NCBI GenBank assembly: GCA_009602725.1
Contig: WELB01000005.1
Location: 1-29,950 of the forward strand
Length of the DNA: 29,950 nucleotides
DNA from: Spirogloea muscicola
Taxonomy: Eukaryota > Streptophyta > Zygnematophyceae > Spirogloeales > Spirogloeaceae
Direction: 5' to 3'
Position numbers and translations under genes: made by a program
In this document: positions 20,141-29,737 of the stretch, in pieces
Position numbering within the stretch: position 1 is the first letter of the stretch
Layout of the letters: every line of letters begins with the position of its first letter
The notes under the pieces: generated by a model
Databases searched by the model: none
Told to the model about the DNA's origin: nothing
Seen by the model: only the letters and a program-made list of their open reading frames with translations

Positions 20141-23100
20141 GCGAGCTATTTCTACTTTGCCCATCTCTTCATCACGCTCCAGCTGTGCATGCACCAGTGC
20201 CTACACCAGCCCCCGCCCTGGAGCCGCCACCACCACAACCACCACCACCACCATCACCATCATTGCCGCCACCACCGTTGCCTCCTCTTCCTCCCCTAAC
20301 ACCTTTACCTCTACCTCTACCTTTCTTGCTGCCTCGACCTCTTGTCGAGCGACGCCATCCAGCTGGTGGCCGCCAAGGACGCCCTCGCCATCGGCAGGGT
20401 CGGTGTCACGACCTGAGCCCAGTCCACACGGGCCTCCCAAATGCGCCAGGCCAGGAAGTCCCCTGCCTAGGTTGCCAGCGCCGTTTTCGCACGAGAGGGC
20501 TGGCAATTCATGCTCGTCACTGCCGCAATCGCCAGTATCACCAGGAGCTGGTAGCGAGAACACATGTGCCGAGCATCGTCTGGCCCCCACCACCCCCTTC
20601 ATCAGAAAGCTGGCAATGGGCGGCCACAGTGGACCTCAACCCCCTTCTCATCCCTGACGGCCTTCAAAACCTACGCCACATTCCAGATGGGCACGTCGTG
20701 AGTGCAGCAAGGTTCTTACGCCCACCCTCGCACGGATTGAAGCCGACTCCACGGACGAGGTGGCCCGCGCATTGTACATCCTGTTTCCCAAGCTTGTTCT
20801 TGGCCATCTACCCTCTTCCGCCGGTGGAGGCCGCAAGATCTTCCAGGACAGACTGGGCTTACAAGCGGAAAACGGGAGGAGTTGGCCCAGCAGCGTGCAG
20901 CAGCCGCTCGGGTCGCGCTCTCACAGCGGCGTGCGCGCAACGGACCAGTCAATCAGCCCTTTCAACAAACCACAGCCGGCAATCTAGCGCGCGCGAGGCG
21001 CTTTGAGAGGGCAGGAGAGGCGAGGCTCGTCGAGCAGCTACAGGACCTTTTCCTTGATGGGCATGAGAGAAGCTTCTCCCTGTTCCTTTCCACCAAAAAG
21101 CACATCGCCAGGGTTGCCATACGACCACGCATTGCCGACGCCTGCAATTCCGCCTGCTGGCCCTCGCGAAGCCGACAGGCGGTGTGAGACCCATTGCGAC
21201 CACGGAGGTTATCATGCGGCTGGTGTCAAAGGCCGTGTGCAGCGAGCTGAAACCCCGGCTGATCAGCAACCTATCACCCCACCAATTTGGTGCTGGCATG
21301 TCCTGCGGGGCAGAGGCCCTCGTAACGGCATCCGCGCTGCCCTCGACGTGGACCCATCGATGATGGTCCTCGGGCTGGATATCAGTACTGCTTTCAACAC
21401 AGTGGAGCGCAGCGTCATGGAGGAGCTGCGCGACCACTTCCCTTCCCTTATTCCGTTTTTCCACATGGCCTATGGCCGTCCAGGGCGGCTGCTGTCGCAA
21501 GCTGGAGAGTCGTGGAAGATGCTGTGGTCAATCTCTGGCACACGCCAGGGGGATCCCCTTTGCCCAATCCTTTTGCCTTGGCACATTGCCGGGCTACACG
21601 GCGCACCCAGAGCCAACACCCGACCTCCTCTTCCCCTCCTACGCCGACGACGCACATATCATTGGCCCACGGTCCGAAGTCATGGCTGCTTATCCCTTGC
21701 TCGTACACGAACTGGGCATGATGGTCTCGCAGGTTTGTCCCACCAAGAACGTGGCATGGTCACCACGCGGCCTCCCTACCAACCTCCAGCTCCCTCATGG
21801 CTGCCAGACCCCTGCCAATGGGCTGGCCATCCTCAAGGTCCCCCTCGGCACATCAGCTCCCGTGGTTGAGGATTTGCGGGAACGCCTACCTAAACACCTC
21901 GCCCCACTCCCTTCCCTTTCCCTCCTTGGGGACACGCAGCTGGCGTTGGCGATACTCACCCGCTGCATCAGCCAACGAGCATGTTACCTGCAGCGGACAG
22001 TCGCCCCAATGGGCATGGTGGGCGAGCTCTACAAGGAGTACGACAACTCCCTTCTCCAGACCCTGGCATTCCTTTTACAATTTTTTCCCTCAGCTTCTTC
22101 TTCTCTTCAGGCTTCCCTCCCCACTCGCATGGGCGGCCTTGGCTGCCGGTTGTTGGAGCAGACGGCGCAAGCAGCCTCCCTGGGCTGCTGGCACCAGATT
22201 CCCTCCTTGCTTCCTATGCGCTTCCCTTGCCTCGCCGACCCAGTGCGCAATGTGGAGTAAGGCCTCTTCCCTTCCAAGCGGATTTGGGGGGCGTCCGCGA
22301 TTCACGATCGGCTCTTTCCCCTCTCTTCAACCCTTACACACTCCATTCTCCTCCCTTGTCCAAGCTGCTGATCGAGGGGCTCAAGCCAGGCTGGTTGCGG
22401 CAGTGGAAGATGAGCGGCGCAGGAGGTTGAGGAAGCTGCCAGAGATTCAGAACAATCCAAGGAGCCTGGCAAGACTTACTTCCCTCGCTACACCTGGTGC
22501 TACCGACTGCGTTACCTCACAGGCCGTTGCCAATGCTTTCAGCATCAGCTCCGAGGCCTTTCGGACGCTGCTTCAACTCTTCCTCAGCCTCTCACCTAAC
22601 TGTCTGATTGGAGTGCGCCAGTGTGAGTGTGGCTTCCGTGCAGCGGGTGGTGAGCTCGCCACTCACATGCTGCGATGCCCCACTGGACCGGAAGTAGTGG
22701 GCATCCACAACCTCCTCCGTGATGCCCTGGCGGGTCTGATGCGCGGCGCCGCTTACGGGGCGATTGTGGAAGTGAACAATATCACGCCTATGACCACCGA
22801 TGCCCAGGGACGTCACCATTGCCGCACCGTTGACATTGTAGGCGTGCAACCTGGTGGTGGACCACGGGCCTTGGTTGATGTTGTTGTTATGGAGGCTTAT
22901 GAAGGTCCAGCATCGACGCACATTGCTGACCACGCAGTGGGCAGTGCAGAACATAGGAAGCTGCAGCATGACTTCGATTACCCCCGATGCGATCAGCTCC
23001 TGCCAGCTGCAGTCGATATCTTTGGCTGCATAGGTCCTCGTCTCCACACTCTCTGTGACGTCCTGATCCCTATACACGCAGTTAGGGGTTATAACGTCCT

Positions 23101-23160
23101 TATTTGAGTTCAGACCTAGGGGGTTTAGGATTACCCCCTTACATCGTGGAACGCCAGCAC
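20141..23160 (+). mobile_element. Near full-length non-LTR retrotransposon with restriction-like endonuclease, frameshifted
   Basis: Domains in order: a proline-rich N-terminus; zinc finger CLGCQRRFRTRGLAIHARHC (C-x2-C-x11-H-x3-C, 20463-20522); a linker with RARRFERAGEARLVEQLQDL; reverse transcriptase with KPTGGVRPIATTEV (about 21165), LGLDISTAFNTVER (21370-21411), GTRQGDPLCP (21537-21566) and SYADDAHIIG (21637-21666); the thumb region (QLALAILTRCISQR, LQASLPTRMGGLGCRL); a knuckle CECGFRAAGGELATHMLRC (22624-22680); and an endonuclease core RTVDIVGVQPGGG followed by RALVDVVV (about 22830-22890). The layout is that of R2/NeSL/Utopia-type elements, which cut with a PD-(D/E)XK-like nuclease. Frames shift near 20700, 20880, 21150, 21350, 21570 and 22260, so no active protein is made. 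The frame ends at a TGA (23105-23107). Confidence 0.85.
20221..20285 (+). repeat. CCA/CCN microsatellite
   Basis: Imperfect (CCACCA)n encoding the proline run near the N-terminus of the LINE. Slippage here would alter its frame. Confidence 0.8.
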
Positions 23161-23266
23161 ACACGGAGCACACACGTGCATCACTTAGCACAGCGGAAAT
23201 CTGACCCTGAGGCACCGCCAGAAGGCGGCGACTCTATAGAGGGTCTGAATTAGTAGCTGTCCCCGG
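23161..23266. other. LINE 3' flank
   Basis: Bases after the LINE stop, including a CACACACGTGCATCAC stretch and a CCGCCAGAAGGCGG hairpin (23216-23229). This LINE does not show the GGGCTGGC hairpin right after its stop, unlike its relatives. Confidence 0.4.
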
Positions 23267-23700
23267 ATGGGGCGCACCCATGGCACTTATGGAGAGCCGG
23301 CGATGTCCACAGCGACGAGCTACAGCGACGGGCTGGGCAGCAGACGGCAGCAGCAGGGCTGGGGCGGCGGCTGCGGCAGCAGGCAAGCAGGGCTGTGCCT
23401 CTCTCTGGGCGTCCCTGGTCTGACTGACGAGTCTGGCCTCGGCCTACTACCTAGGGCGTTCCACCTGCCACCCTTCCCCCGAGGGTGTGACGAGGGTAGC
23501 CCCAAGGTCCGGCCCCCGGACCAGGGGCCAGGGAAAAATGGGCCAGGGATTACTGAGTGCGTCGTAGCTGCTTGGTTTCTTTTTGTGCTTATTGTTCTTA
23601 GTGCTTCCCCTGGCCCCTTCTCGTCCTTTGTTCATTCAGTTTTGGGCTGGCTTTTTCCAGCCCCTATCCTCAGTGGGCGGGCCCTTCTCTCCCGGAGGAG
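23267..23700 (+). mobile_element. LINE tail copy with a possible C-terminal remnant
   Basis: A frame ending ARDY with TGA (23554-23556) leads into GAGTGCGTCGTAGCTGCTTG, TTCTTAGTGCTTCCCCTGGC and the hairpin at 23644-23663. This block order is the same as after the LINE stop at 15100. The part before 23540 is GC-rich and its coding relation to the LINE is not clear. Confidence 0.55.
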
Positions 23701-23714
23701 CGGACCCGCACTAT

Positions 23715-23800
23715 AGAGAGAAGTGCGCGCCCATAGAGAAGAGGGGCTGGCAAAGCCAGCCCAAAAAAGAATGGACAATGTCCAAAGAAAGAGGAGCACA
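23715..23800 (-). mobile_element. Inverted LINE-tail copy with perfect double palindrome
   Basis: GGGCTGGCAAAGCCAGCCC at 23744-23762 and GGACAATGTCC at 23773-23783, nearly identical to 10583-10650. It faces the preceding + strand tail at a distance of about 80 bases, so the two hairpin units form a larger inverted pair. Confidence 0.7.
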
Positions 23801-23810
23801 TTTGGGATAC

Positions 23811-23950
23811 GACTGGCGCGTGACGCGCAAGGTGCGGGCTCGCGTGGCGCTAGCCCGACGAATGGTATGCGAGTCCTGGGGACTGGCGCGTGCCGGCGTG
23901 ACTGGCGCGTGAAGCGCGTGACTGGCGTGTGGCGCGCGTGAAGCCGCGCG
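23811..23950. repeat. GC-rich imperfect tandem repeat (GACTGGCGCGTG)
   Basis: The unit GACTGGCGCGTG starts at about 23811, 23881 and 23900, with the variant GACTGGCGTGTG at about 23919. The last three are spaced 19 bases apart. The stretch is rich in GCGCGTGAAG. Not coding. Confidence 0.6.
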
Positions 23951-23989
23951 TGCAGCCGCTTACCGGTACCGTTCGGTTCTACCTACCAG

Positions 23990-24250
23990 GGGGAACGTTA
24001 CACTCTCCTTCAAAATATTGCCAATCTAGGCTATGCTCGACGTGCAGATGTGCTTCCGGCTCAGATGGGCTTGCCAGCTCCATACCTGTCGTTCTTGCGA
24101 CGACGAATGTCGGCCTGTTTGCAGCGTGCTCAGGCTCATGCTTTGCATCAGAAAGCTGGGCGAGCTCTATATGGTGGCTGAAGGGTTTCGAATCTGCCAT
24201 CTGGTATTGTGGCATCAATTAGCGAACTTTATGTATTGACCCGTGGTTTC
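23990..24250 (+). mobile_element. LINE C-terminal fragment
   Basis: A frame reads MGLPAPYLSFLRRRMSACLQ, then RAQAHALHQKAGRALYGG and a stop at about 24180. This matches the SLQR...RAGRAL tail of the other copies. The bases to 24260, including CCGTGGTTTCTGAGCGGGTC, are shared with 26041-26270. Confidence 0.6.
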
Positions 24251-24417
24251 TGAGCGGGTCTACATGTGGGTGATGTACGACATTAGATGTGCTTGCCTTT
24301 GTACTTGGTCATTTTGGCCTTCGTTTGTATCTGCGACAATTTTTCCACCACCGTCTGCGCGAGCGCACGCCATCCGTAGACAAGGTATCGCCGGGACACC
24401 GAGGCGGCAGCCTGCGC
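24251..24417. other. Nothing recognised
   Basis: No repeat match or protein feature seen. Confidence 0.35.
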
Positions 24418-24712
24418 CTAGCTGCCCAGGTACGCCGCCCTGCATGACCGAACGAGCGGGCGGAGGCCGCGGCCGCCGTAGCCGAGGGGCAGCGATGCCT
24501 GGTGTAGAGCGGCTGGCGACTGCAGGACTCCCTGGTGGCGGACCAGAGCCGTCAGGCTCGCCACCACACCTGCATCGAACCCCGTGTACGCCGCCAGCAC
24601 CCCTAGGGATGGCGGGGTGGCCCGTGCCAGGAACTGAGGCCGCTGTCCAATGCTCTTGGTCGGCTTGGCCAAAGCCAGCTGCATAACCTGCAGCTCGGGG
24701 AGGCGGGCCGCA
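24418..24712 (-). mobile_element. LINE fragment (region behind the reverse-transcriptase core)
   Basis: On the reverse strand ELQVMQLALAKPTKSIGQRP, then TPPSLGVLAAYTGFDAGVVA and LHQASLPLGYGGRGLRPLVR align with the 13.56 kb copy (LQDIQLATAILTRCIAQRP, LLQASLPVSRGGLGCRSV). It ends at a stop after AAYLGS. No catalytic part is present. Confidence 0.7.
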
Positions 24713-24829
24713 GGCTGAAGGTGCTCCTTAGGTCGGGCACGCAGCTGCCCCTGCTCCAGCCCCTGCCCCTGCCCCTATTCTCGATAGCCACCAAGTACCC
24801 TGCCTCCAGGAAAGTGCCGACATGTCAAA

Positions 24830-24910
24830 GCTACCCCAGAAAGTAAACAAGGTCCGGAGGGCCGAGAGGCGCCCATAGCACACAGCTATGCAACAGACCA
24901 CAGCAAATAG
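24830..24910. repeat. Half copy of the hairpin inverted-repeat element
   Basis: AACAAGGTCCGGAGGGCC and a GGCGCCCATAGCACACAGC stretch match the left arm interior of the elements at 12974 and 24911, directly before copy 2. Confidence 0.5.
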
Positions 24911-25262
24911 GAGCCTGAGCCATTTCAAGGGGCCCGGACTGTGAATGGCCAGCCCAGAAAGAATGAACAAGGTCTGAACGGCCAAAAGGCGCCAACCCAC
25001 ACAGATATGCAAGAGACTGCAGCCAATGGGAGCTTAAGGACTCCAAGTCAGCAGCCGCAAGTTGGAGTACTGTGCAGCTGGAAATGAGGCACCCAACAGT
25101 CCCAGGAGTAGCAGCCAAAGCGCGGCCTGCCGCAAGTACACTGCGTGAGCCTGGGACCGCTGAAAGGAACTGTGTGGTTTTGGCGCCTATCGGCCCCTTG
25201 GACCTTGTCCATATTCTCTGGGCTGGCATTTACAGCCCGCTCCCCCTTGGGAAGGCTCATCT
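24911..25262. repeat. Hairpin-ended inverted-repeat element, copy 2
   Basis: Left arm GGACTGTGAATGGCCAGCCC, AACAAGGTCTGAACGGCC and GGCGCCAACCCACACA; right arm TGTGTGGTTTTGGCGCC, GGACCTTGTCCAT and GGGCTGGCATTTACAGCCC. The interior matches copy 1 (AGAGACTGCAGC, GTCAGCAGCCGCAAGT, GAGGCACCC). The ends are more diverged than in copy 1. Confidence 0.65.
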
Positions 25263-25475
25263 CTTTAGCCAATACCTTGTTCGGGCGAAAGCTGGTCGAG
25301 AAAGTGGGGCTACATGAAGCGAAGCCCTATGATAAGCTGGTAAGGTAACAGTTGGCTAAGGTAACATTGTGACGCTAGTACCCTCAGGTGAGCACCTACA
25401 GGCAGGCAGATCCGGCAGGCTAACTTTGAAGACCGAGCGCCACCACGGAAGCGGGTGCCTGGATGTAAGAAGGAA
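25263..25475 (-). mobile_element. LINE C-terminus and tail remnant, second copy
   Basis: Matches 13331-13506: AGAAAGTGGGGCTAC, GAAGCCCTATG, CTAGTACC and CAGGCTAACTT blocks in the same order. On the reverse strand KVSLPDL is what remains of the SLSDL ending, with TAG at 25377-25375. It keeps the same junction with the inverted-repeat element as copy 1. Confidence 0.6.
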
Positions 25476-25746
25476 AGGAAAGTAGACAAGGAAATACATT
25501 AAGAAACAGCTCGTCCAACGTAAGGCAACGGCTGTGAGATGCCAGCCGTAAATGAGATGACCCGGTCTGATGAAAGAGAGAAGTGGCGCTCCCAATGGGG
25601 GCAAGGTCTGTGAAAAGCCAGCCCCAGAAAAATTGACAAAGGCTCGAAGGGGTCCAGATGACGGAGGGACCTAAAACGCTATGTCAGAACGGGTGGAGGA
25701 TGGACCACTCGGTAGCTACGAGTGAGGAACCTCAAATCCGACTGAC
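25476..25746. repeat. Hairpin-repeat-rich spacer
   Basis: GGCTGTGAGATGCCAGCC at about 25528 and TCTGTGAAAAGCCAGCCCC at about 25604 are two hairpin copies. AGTGGCGCTCCCAATGGGGG repeats the 330 region. No coding sequence. Confidence 0.5.
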
Positions 25747-25861
25747 TAGCTGATGAAGGGCCAGAAGGGCCAGGGGAGACGGGGAGCGTGGTGCGTGTAT
25801 CCCCAGGCAGTGGCTCCCCGTGCCCCGGCTCCGCCACCAGGCCGTCCCTCTTCCACGCCCT

Positions 25862-26515
25862 GTGCCTGCAATTGGACGCCAGGCAGCCACTGACAGGGGC
25901 GGTGGCTGTGAAGGAAAGAGAGTTGCAGCACTACTTCGACTCCCCCCGCTGTGGCTACCTCCTTAGCGCAACTAACACCTTTGTTCGCATATGTCCTCGT
26001 TTTCGTATTTTGCTGGAAATTGTGCACCGCATGAGGATATGATGTCCTCTCGGCTGAGACGGGCTCGCCAGCGGTAGGATCTGTCATTCTTGCGTTGTCG
26101 TGTGTTAAATCATTGACAGCAAGCTCAGCTCAGGCCTTGCACCAAAAAGCTCGGCGTGCCCCAGTTGGTGTGGCAGAAAGCTTTGGAAATTGTTGTCAGG
26201 CATATGGGCATCACTTGGCGACCTATACGTGCTGACCCATGCTTGGTGAGCGGGTCAGCTTTCGTCTATCACACTTGAGGAGGCTGCACTTCTCATCTTT
26301 AGCAGCTCAGCATGCACTGTGACTTGGCTTTGACTTCACAGCAGCTACGCTCCACATCCATCTCGGCTTCAAGGGCCCTTACCTCCTGGATGCGGTGCCC
26401 ACTGTAATCTCCAAGAGCTCCCGTCTGCCCCGCCTGCGCCCCTCCTCCGTGACGTCCCTCTATCCCCTCCGTCCCATCTTCCTTCTACCTGACAGGCCCT
26501 GTCGCGCTGCTTTCT
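25862..26515 (+). mobile_element. LINE C-terminal fragment inserted in copy B
   Basis: Absent from copy A at the matching point (about 15842). The + strand frame GAVAVKERELQHYFDSPRCG, then LSATNTFVRICPRF, matches the C-terminus of the long LINE (EHRKLQHDFDYPRCDQLL, AAVDIFGCIGPRL). Bases 26041-26270 match the fragment at 24010-24260. The insertion lies downstream of the GT92 stop and does not break the gene. It dates this event after the duplication, unless copy A lost it. Confidence 0.65.
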
Positions 26516-26667
26516 GGCAGGCAGGCCTTCAGCATGCCATGTTATACTGTCACCAAGCGCCCAAGCTGACCTCATTTACCCAACCTGCCGCCTATATTTA
26601 GCCTTCCCTACTAGATCCAGGACTGGGCGTGCTCGACTTGAGATGCAAAAAGGTGATCTCCATGGCC

Positions 26668-29600
26668 TTACACTTCAATTATGGGGCTCGGAAGCTGAGT
26701 ATACTCGAGCATGCTAAGATCTGGCACAAATCGCTCATCGGGGTCCCCTGTCCGAATGTCTGTCACGATTGTGCGACAGGTATTGTTCTCAGAGATGATG
26801 CCACGCACGTGCTTGATGTGCAGCACTTCCAGGCTGACATGAGGATCCTCTGCAAAAAGCTTGCGATAGTCGCCTGCAAGCTTGAGGGGCTTATGCATCC
26901 ATGCCAGCACCACCTCCCCAGTCACGGCCATCCACTTCTCATGGTACTCCGTCCTGTTGGTGAACCGGTAGGGTATGCGCTGTGCCAAGATGGGGTTGGC
27001 TATTTGCGAGGTGGCATTCTCAGGTAGGCACCAGCGCACATCAAACCTGTAGTCGTACATTCGGAAGTACTTGCGGTCCTTGAATTGCTCCACGATTGTG
27101 TCTGCAGCCGCCCAGGTGCCTCGGATTGGTCGGGCAATGCAAGGAGCCCGGATTGCTGCGGTGCATATCCATCCTGGTTAGGTCAGCAGTGTACGGAGAA
27201 GGGGGCAGGGGTACGAGGCCCTTACCAAGAGTCATGGGGGGCACCGGGAAGAGGTACTCGTCGAGGTCGAAGAAGAGGGTCCACTCTGACAAACCCCTAG
27301 TCCTATATGCGCAGTCATTCAGATACACTATCTGGCCATCGTACCATGCCGGATACTTGCGCTCCTCCCTAACGTCCAACAATGTCATGCGGCCATCCTC
27401 CACATATCTCTGTACTTGTCGAGCAGCACAGCCCACCTCTCACTACGGTGCTAGCAGTTGACTTGTTTGCAGATACGATTGTGACCATGCAAAGCTCGGC
27501 TGTGTAGCGCAGGGCACTTCCAAGCCCTCAGAGTTTGCACCCTTGAATGCCACCAAGTCAGCCCAGCCTCAGCTAGCCACATGCGCTACTTGTGGCAATG
27601 CATACTGTGTGCTACCTCCATGCCAGTGGCTGACCTGTAGGGCACCATCAAGAGCATGGTACTTGCCTGATACAGATGCAGGAGGTCTGTTGTCATGCTG
27701 CCCTCTGACAGGTAAAACACATAGTGGACGCTATTGTGCATCAGGTAATCGTGATACCGAAGCCATTCTGCCACCCTTGAGGCATGAATGAAATCAAACA
27801 TGGGAGGTCCGCAGTACGAGTACTTGAAGGCTGGAGGAGCACTGCGACCACAAGCGACACATGTTGACGGGCTTAGTAACCTGATGAGACCAAAGCCCTT
27901 GCTAGTCCTGCCTCACCCACAGCAGAAGAGGTGCTCGCGCTGCCACCACAACGTGCATGGTGGCAACTGATGCAGAGCATGCCTGTTGGTGCCCGCCTGT
28001 GTCGAGGTTTGCGACACATTTGAAGGTTCTTCTCCATAGACCAGCATGTACTCCAGTTCTTGGTCTTCCTCCTTCACATATAGCTGTGGAGCAAAGCAAG
28101 CGCAGGTGTCACAGAACACAGATTTCTGGATCATCCATTTGCCTCGTACTGCAGGGTCTTATTGTGAGCAGCGCGCCGCAAGTCCTCCGCCAATGGTCAA
28201 CCAGGCTCCAAGATTTTCCGATGCACCATGAGAAGTTTGAGCAGGCGAATTGCTTCCGCTGGATATGCTGGGCAGTGATGTCCATTCACAAGCTGGGCTC
28301 ACATGGCATTGCCTATGCGACCGCGAGGGCTAGAGCAGGGAAGTCACATTGAGGTTATGAAGTGCAAGGTGCAGCTGCCCTCCTTGGAAGGCGTCAGTGT
28401 CATCTGCTAAGAAGTTGCATTGTATAAGCAGCGCCTCATATGGATGATGCATACCATTGCCTGCTCAGTGCACCATATAAGACCGTGAGAGGGGCGACTG
28501 TGAGCCCGTGCACTGGAAATTGTGTCAAGAATGGACGACAGAAAGGAAGCGACATGAATGGCAAAGAGGCTGCAGGAGGTCTCAGTGGCTGCACGGCATG
28601 TTCAGACTTGCACACTGCCATCTGCTTGGCCAGAGGGAGCCAGAGCGAACCAAGCCAGGATGACACTCAGCAACCCAGCAACCGGTGAGAGGAGCCGGCC
28701 ACTTGCCTGGCAGCACATGGACCGCAGTTCCCCTGACGCCAAGATCGCGCAGGTACACGTCGTCTACCTGCAAAAGCAACCTGTGCATCAGCGCGCTCAC
28801 TCAAGTGGCACTTCCTGGCAAGGAGCTGCGTGTAGAGGCATGCCAGATGATTCACAGAGATGGAAGCCCTGCTAGTCCTGCTTGATGAGATGCCTGGCGC
28901 GCTCGATGAGAAGGGAAAGTAAGACTCTGGCGTCGGGCATTTCTTCGGTCAGAAATGAGGCGAGTGCTCAGCCCACACTACCTACGTATCTGCCTACCAT
29001 GCAACACGCTGCTTGCTGCATCTTGCTGAGGCGACGAGGACCGCTGGACACGAACCGGTTCATATGAGTACGGCGCCCAGATGCAGAAGTGGGCTGGATC
29101 CCCGAAGACATCCTGCTTGCGTCCGCCGAGCCAGCAGAGGTCACCCAACCAGGAGCCGAGGTCTTTTAGCTGGTGAAGTGGGGGCCAGCGGCCAGCTCGC
29201 CAAGCAGCAGCCAAGTTACAGCTGGACGCTGAGCTGCTCGTGGCCTCCGACACCACGCTCACCATCTGCTTTCGGTCAGGGCTGCCTGTCCTCGAACTCC
29301 ACCATGACATTTGGAACTCCAGCAAGTGGGTCCAGTCAAGACTCACCCTCAGGCTGCTCGCGCAGAACCCGATGACGGTGAAGTTGTCGGGGCCTGTTCT
29401 GTACGCGCTGAAGTGCACATACTCTTGCAGGGCGCCTCCCCTGCGCTTCCGCGTGGTGAAGGGGACGGGCTGGATGCCCGCCAAGGCGTGCGTGCCGTTC
29501 AGCCCCTCCTCACCGCCCTGGCCGAGCTCCTCGGGCAGCCCCTCGCCAGCAGCGTCGCCCGCGCCGGCGGCCTGCCATCCTCCGCCTCCTCGCCCGCTGT

Positions 29601-29737
29601 CGGCGGCGGAGTCTGTGGCCTGCGGGGCGCCGGCGGGTGGGTGCGACAGGGCAGCTGCTGCTTCAGCATGCCGGCGAGCGAGGCGGGCGCAGCCGGGGCA
29701 GAGGCATTCCCGACGGGGCTGCGCTCGACTGAGCAAG
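26668..29737 (-). CDS. GT92 (DUF23) glycosyltransferase, GALS-like; 3' six exons firm, 5' end unresolved
   Basis: Firm exons (reverse strand): 28767-28707, 28406-28348, 28083-27917, 27841-27667, 27409-27226, 27101-26668, together 359 codons in one frame. Motifs in order: VDDVYLRDLGVRGTAVHVLP; GGQLHLALHNL; YSYCGPPMFDFIHASRVAEW; RYVEDGRMTLLDVREERKY; WTLFFDLDEYLFP with the D-x-D sugar-nucleotide motif; MTLDTIVEQFKDRKYF across the last junction; and WMHKPLKL with LHIKHVRG. Plant GALS enzymes of this family add beta-1,4-galactose to pectic galactan in the Golgi; the substrate here is unknown. Upstream, an exon ending 29347 encodes YVHFSAYRTGPDNFTVIGFC, and another near 29120-28970 has FCIWAPYSYEPVRVQ, like the family's C-x-W region. 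Their joins and the start (ATG at 29737 is one option) are not settled. Two introns are GC-AG. Confidence 0.82.

Noticed and set aside
20221-20330. Poly-proline/histidine stretch as a stand-alone protein feature
   Set aside because: It is a CCA-type microsatellite in the degenerate N-terminal part of the LINE.
18647-21006. Open frames of 311-625 codons across 19216-19827
   Set aside because: They are open only because the run of N is translated as unknown residues. The real parts on either side belong to different features.
16003-26671. TGTAA polyadenylation-type motif at the GT92 stop codon in both copies
   Set aside because: It overlaps the stop itself (GTG TAA). A usable signal there would leave almost no 3' untranslated region, so I treat it as chance.
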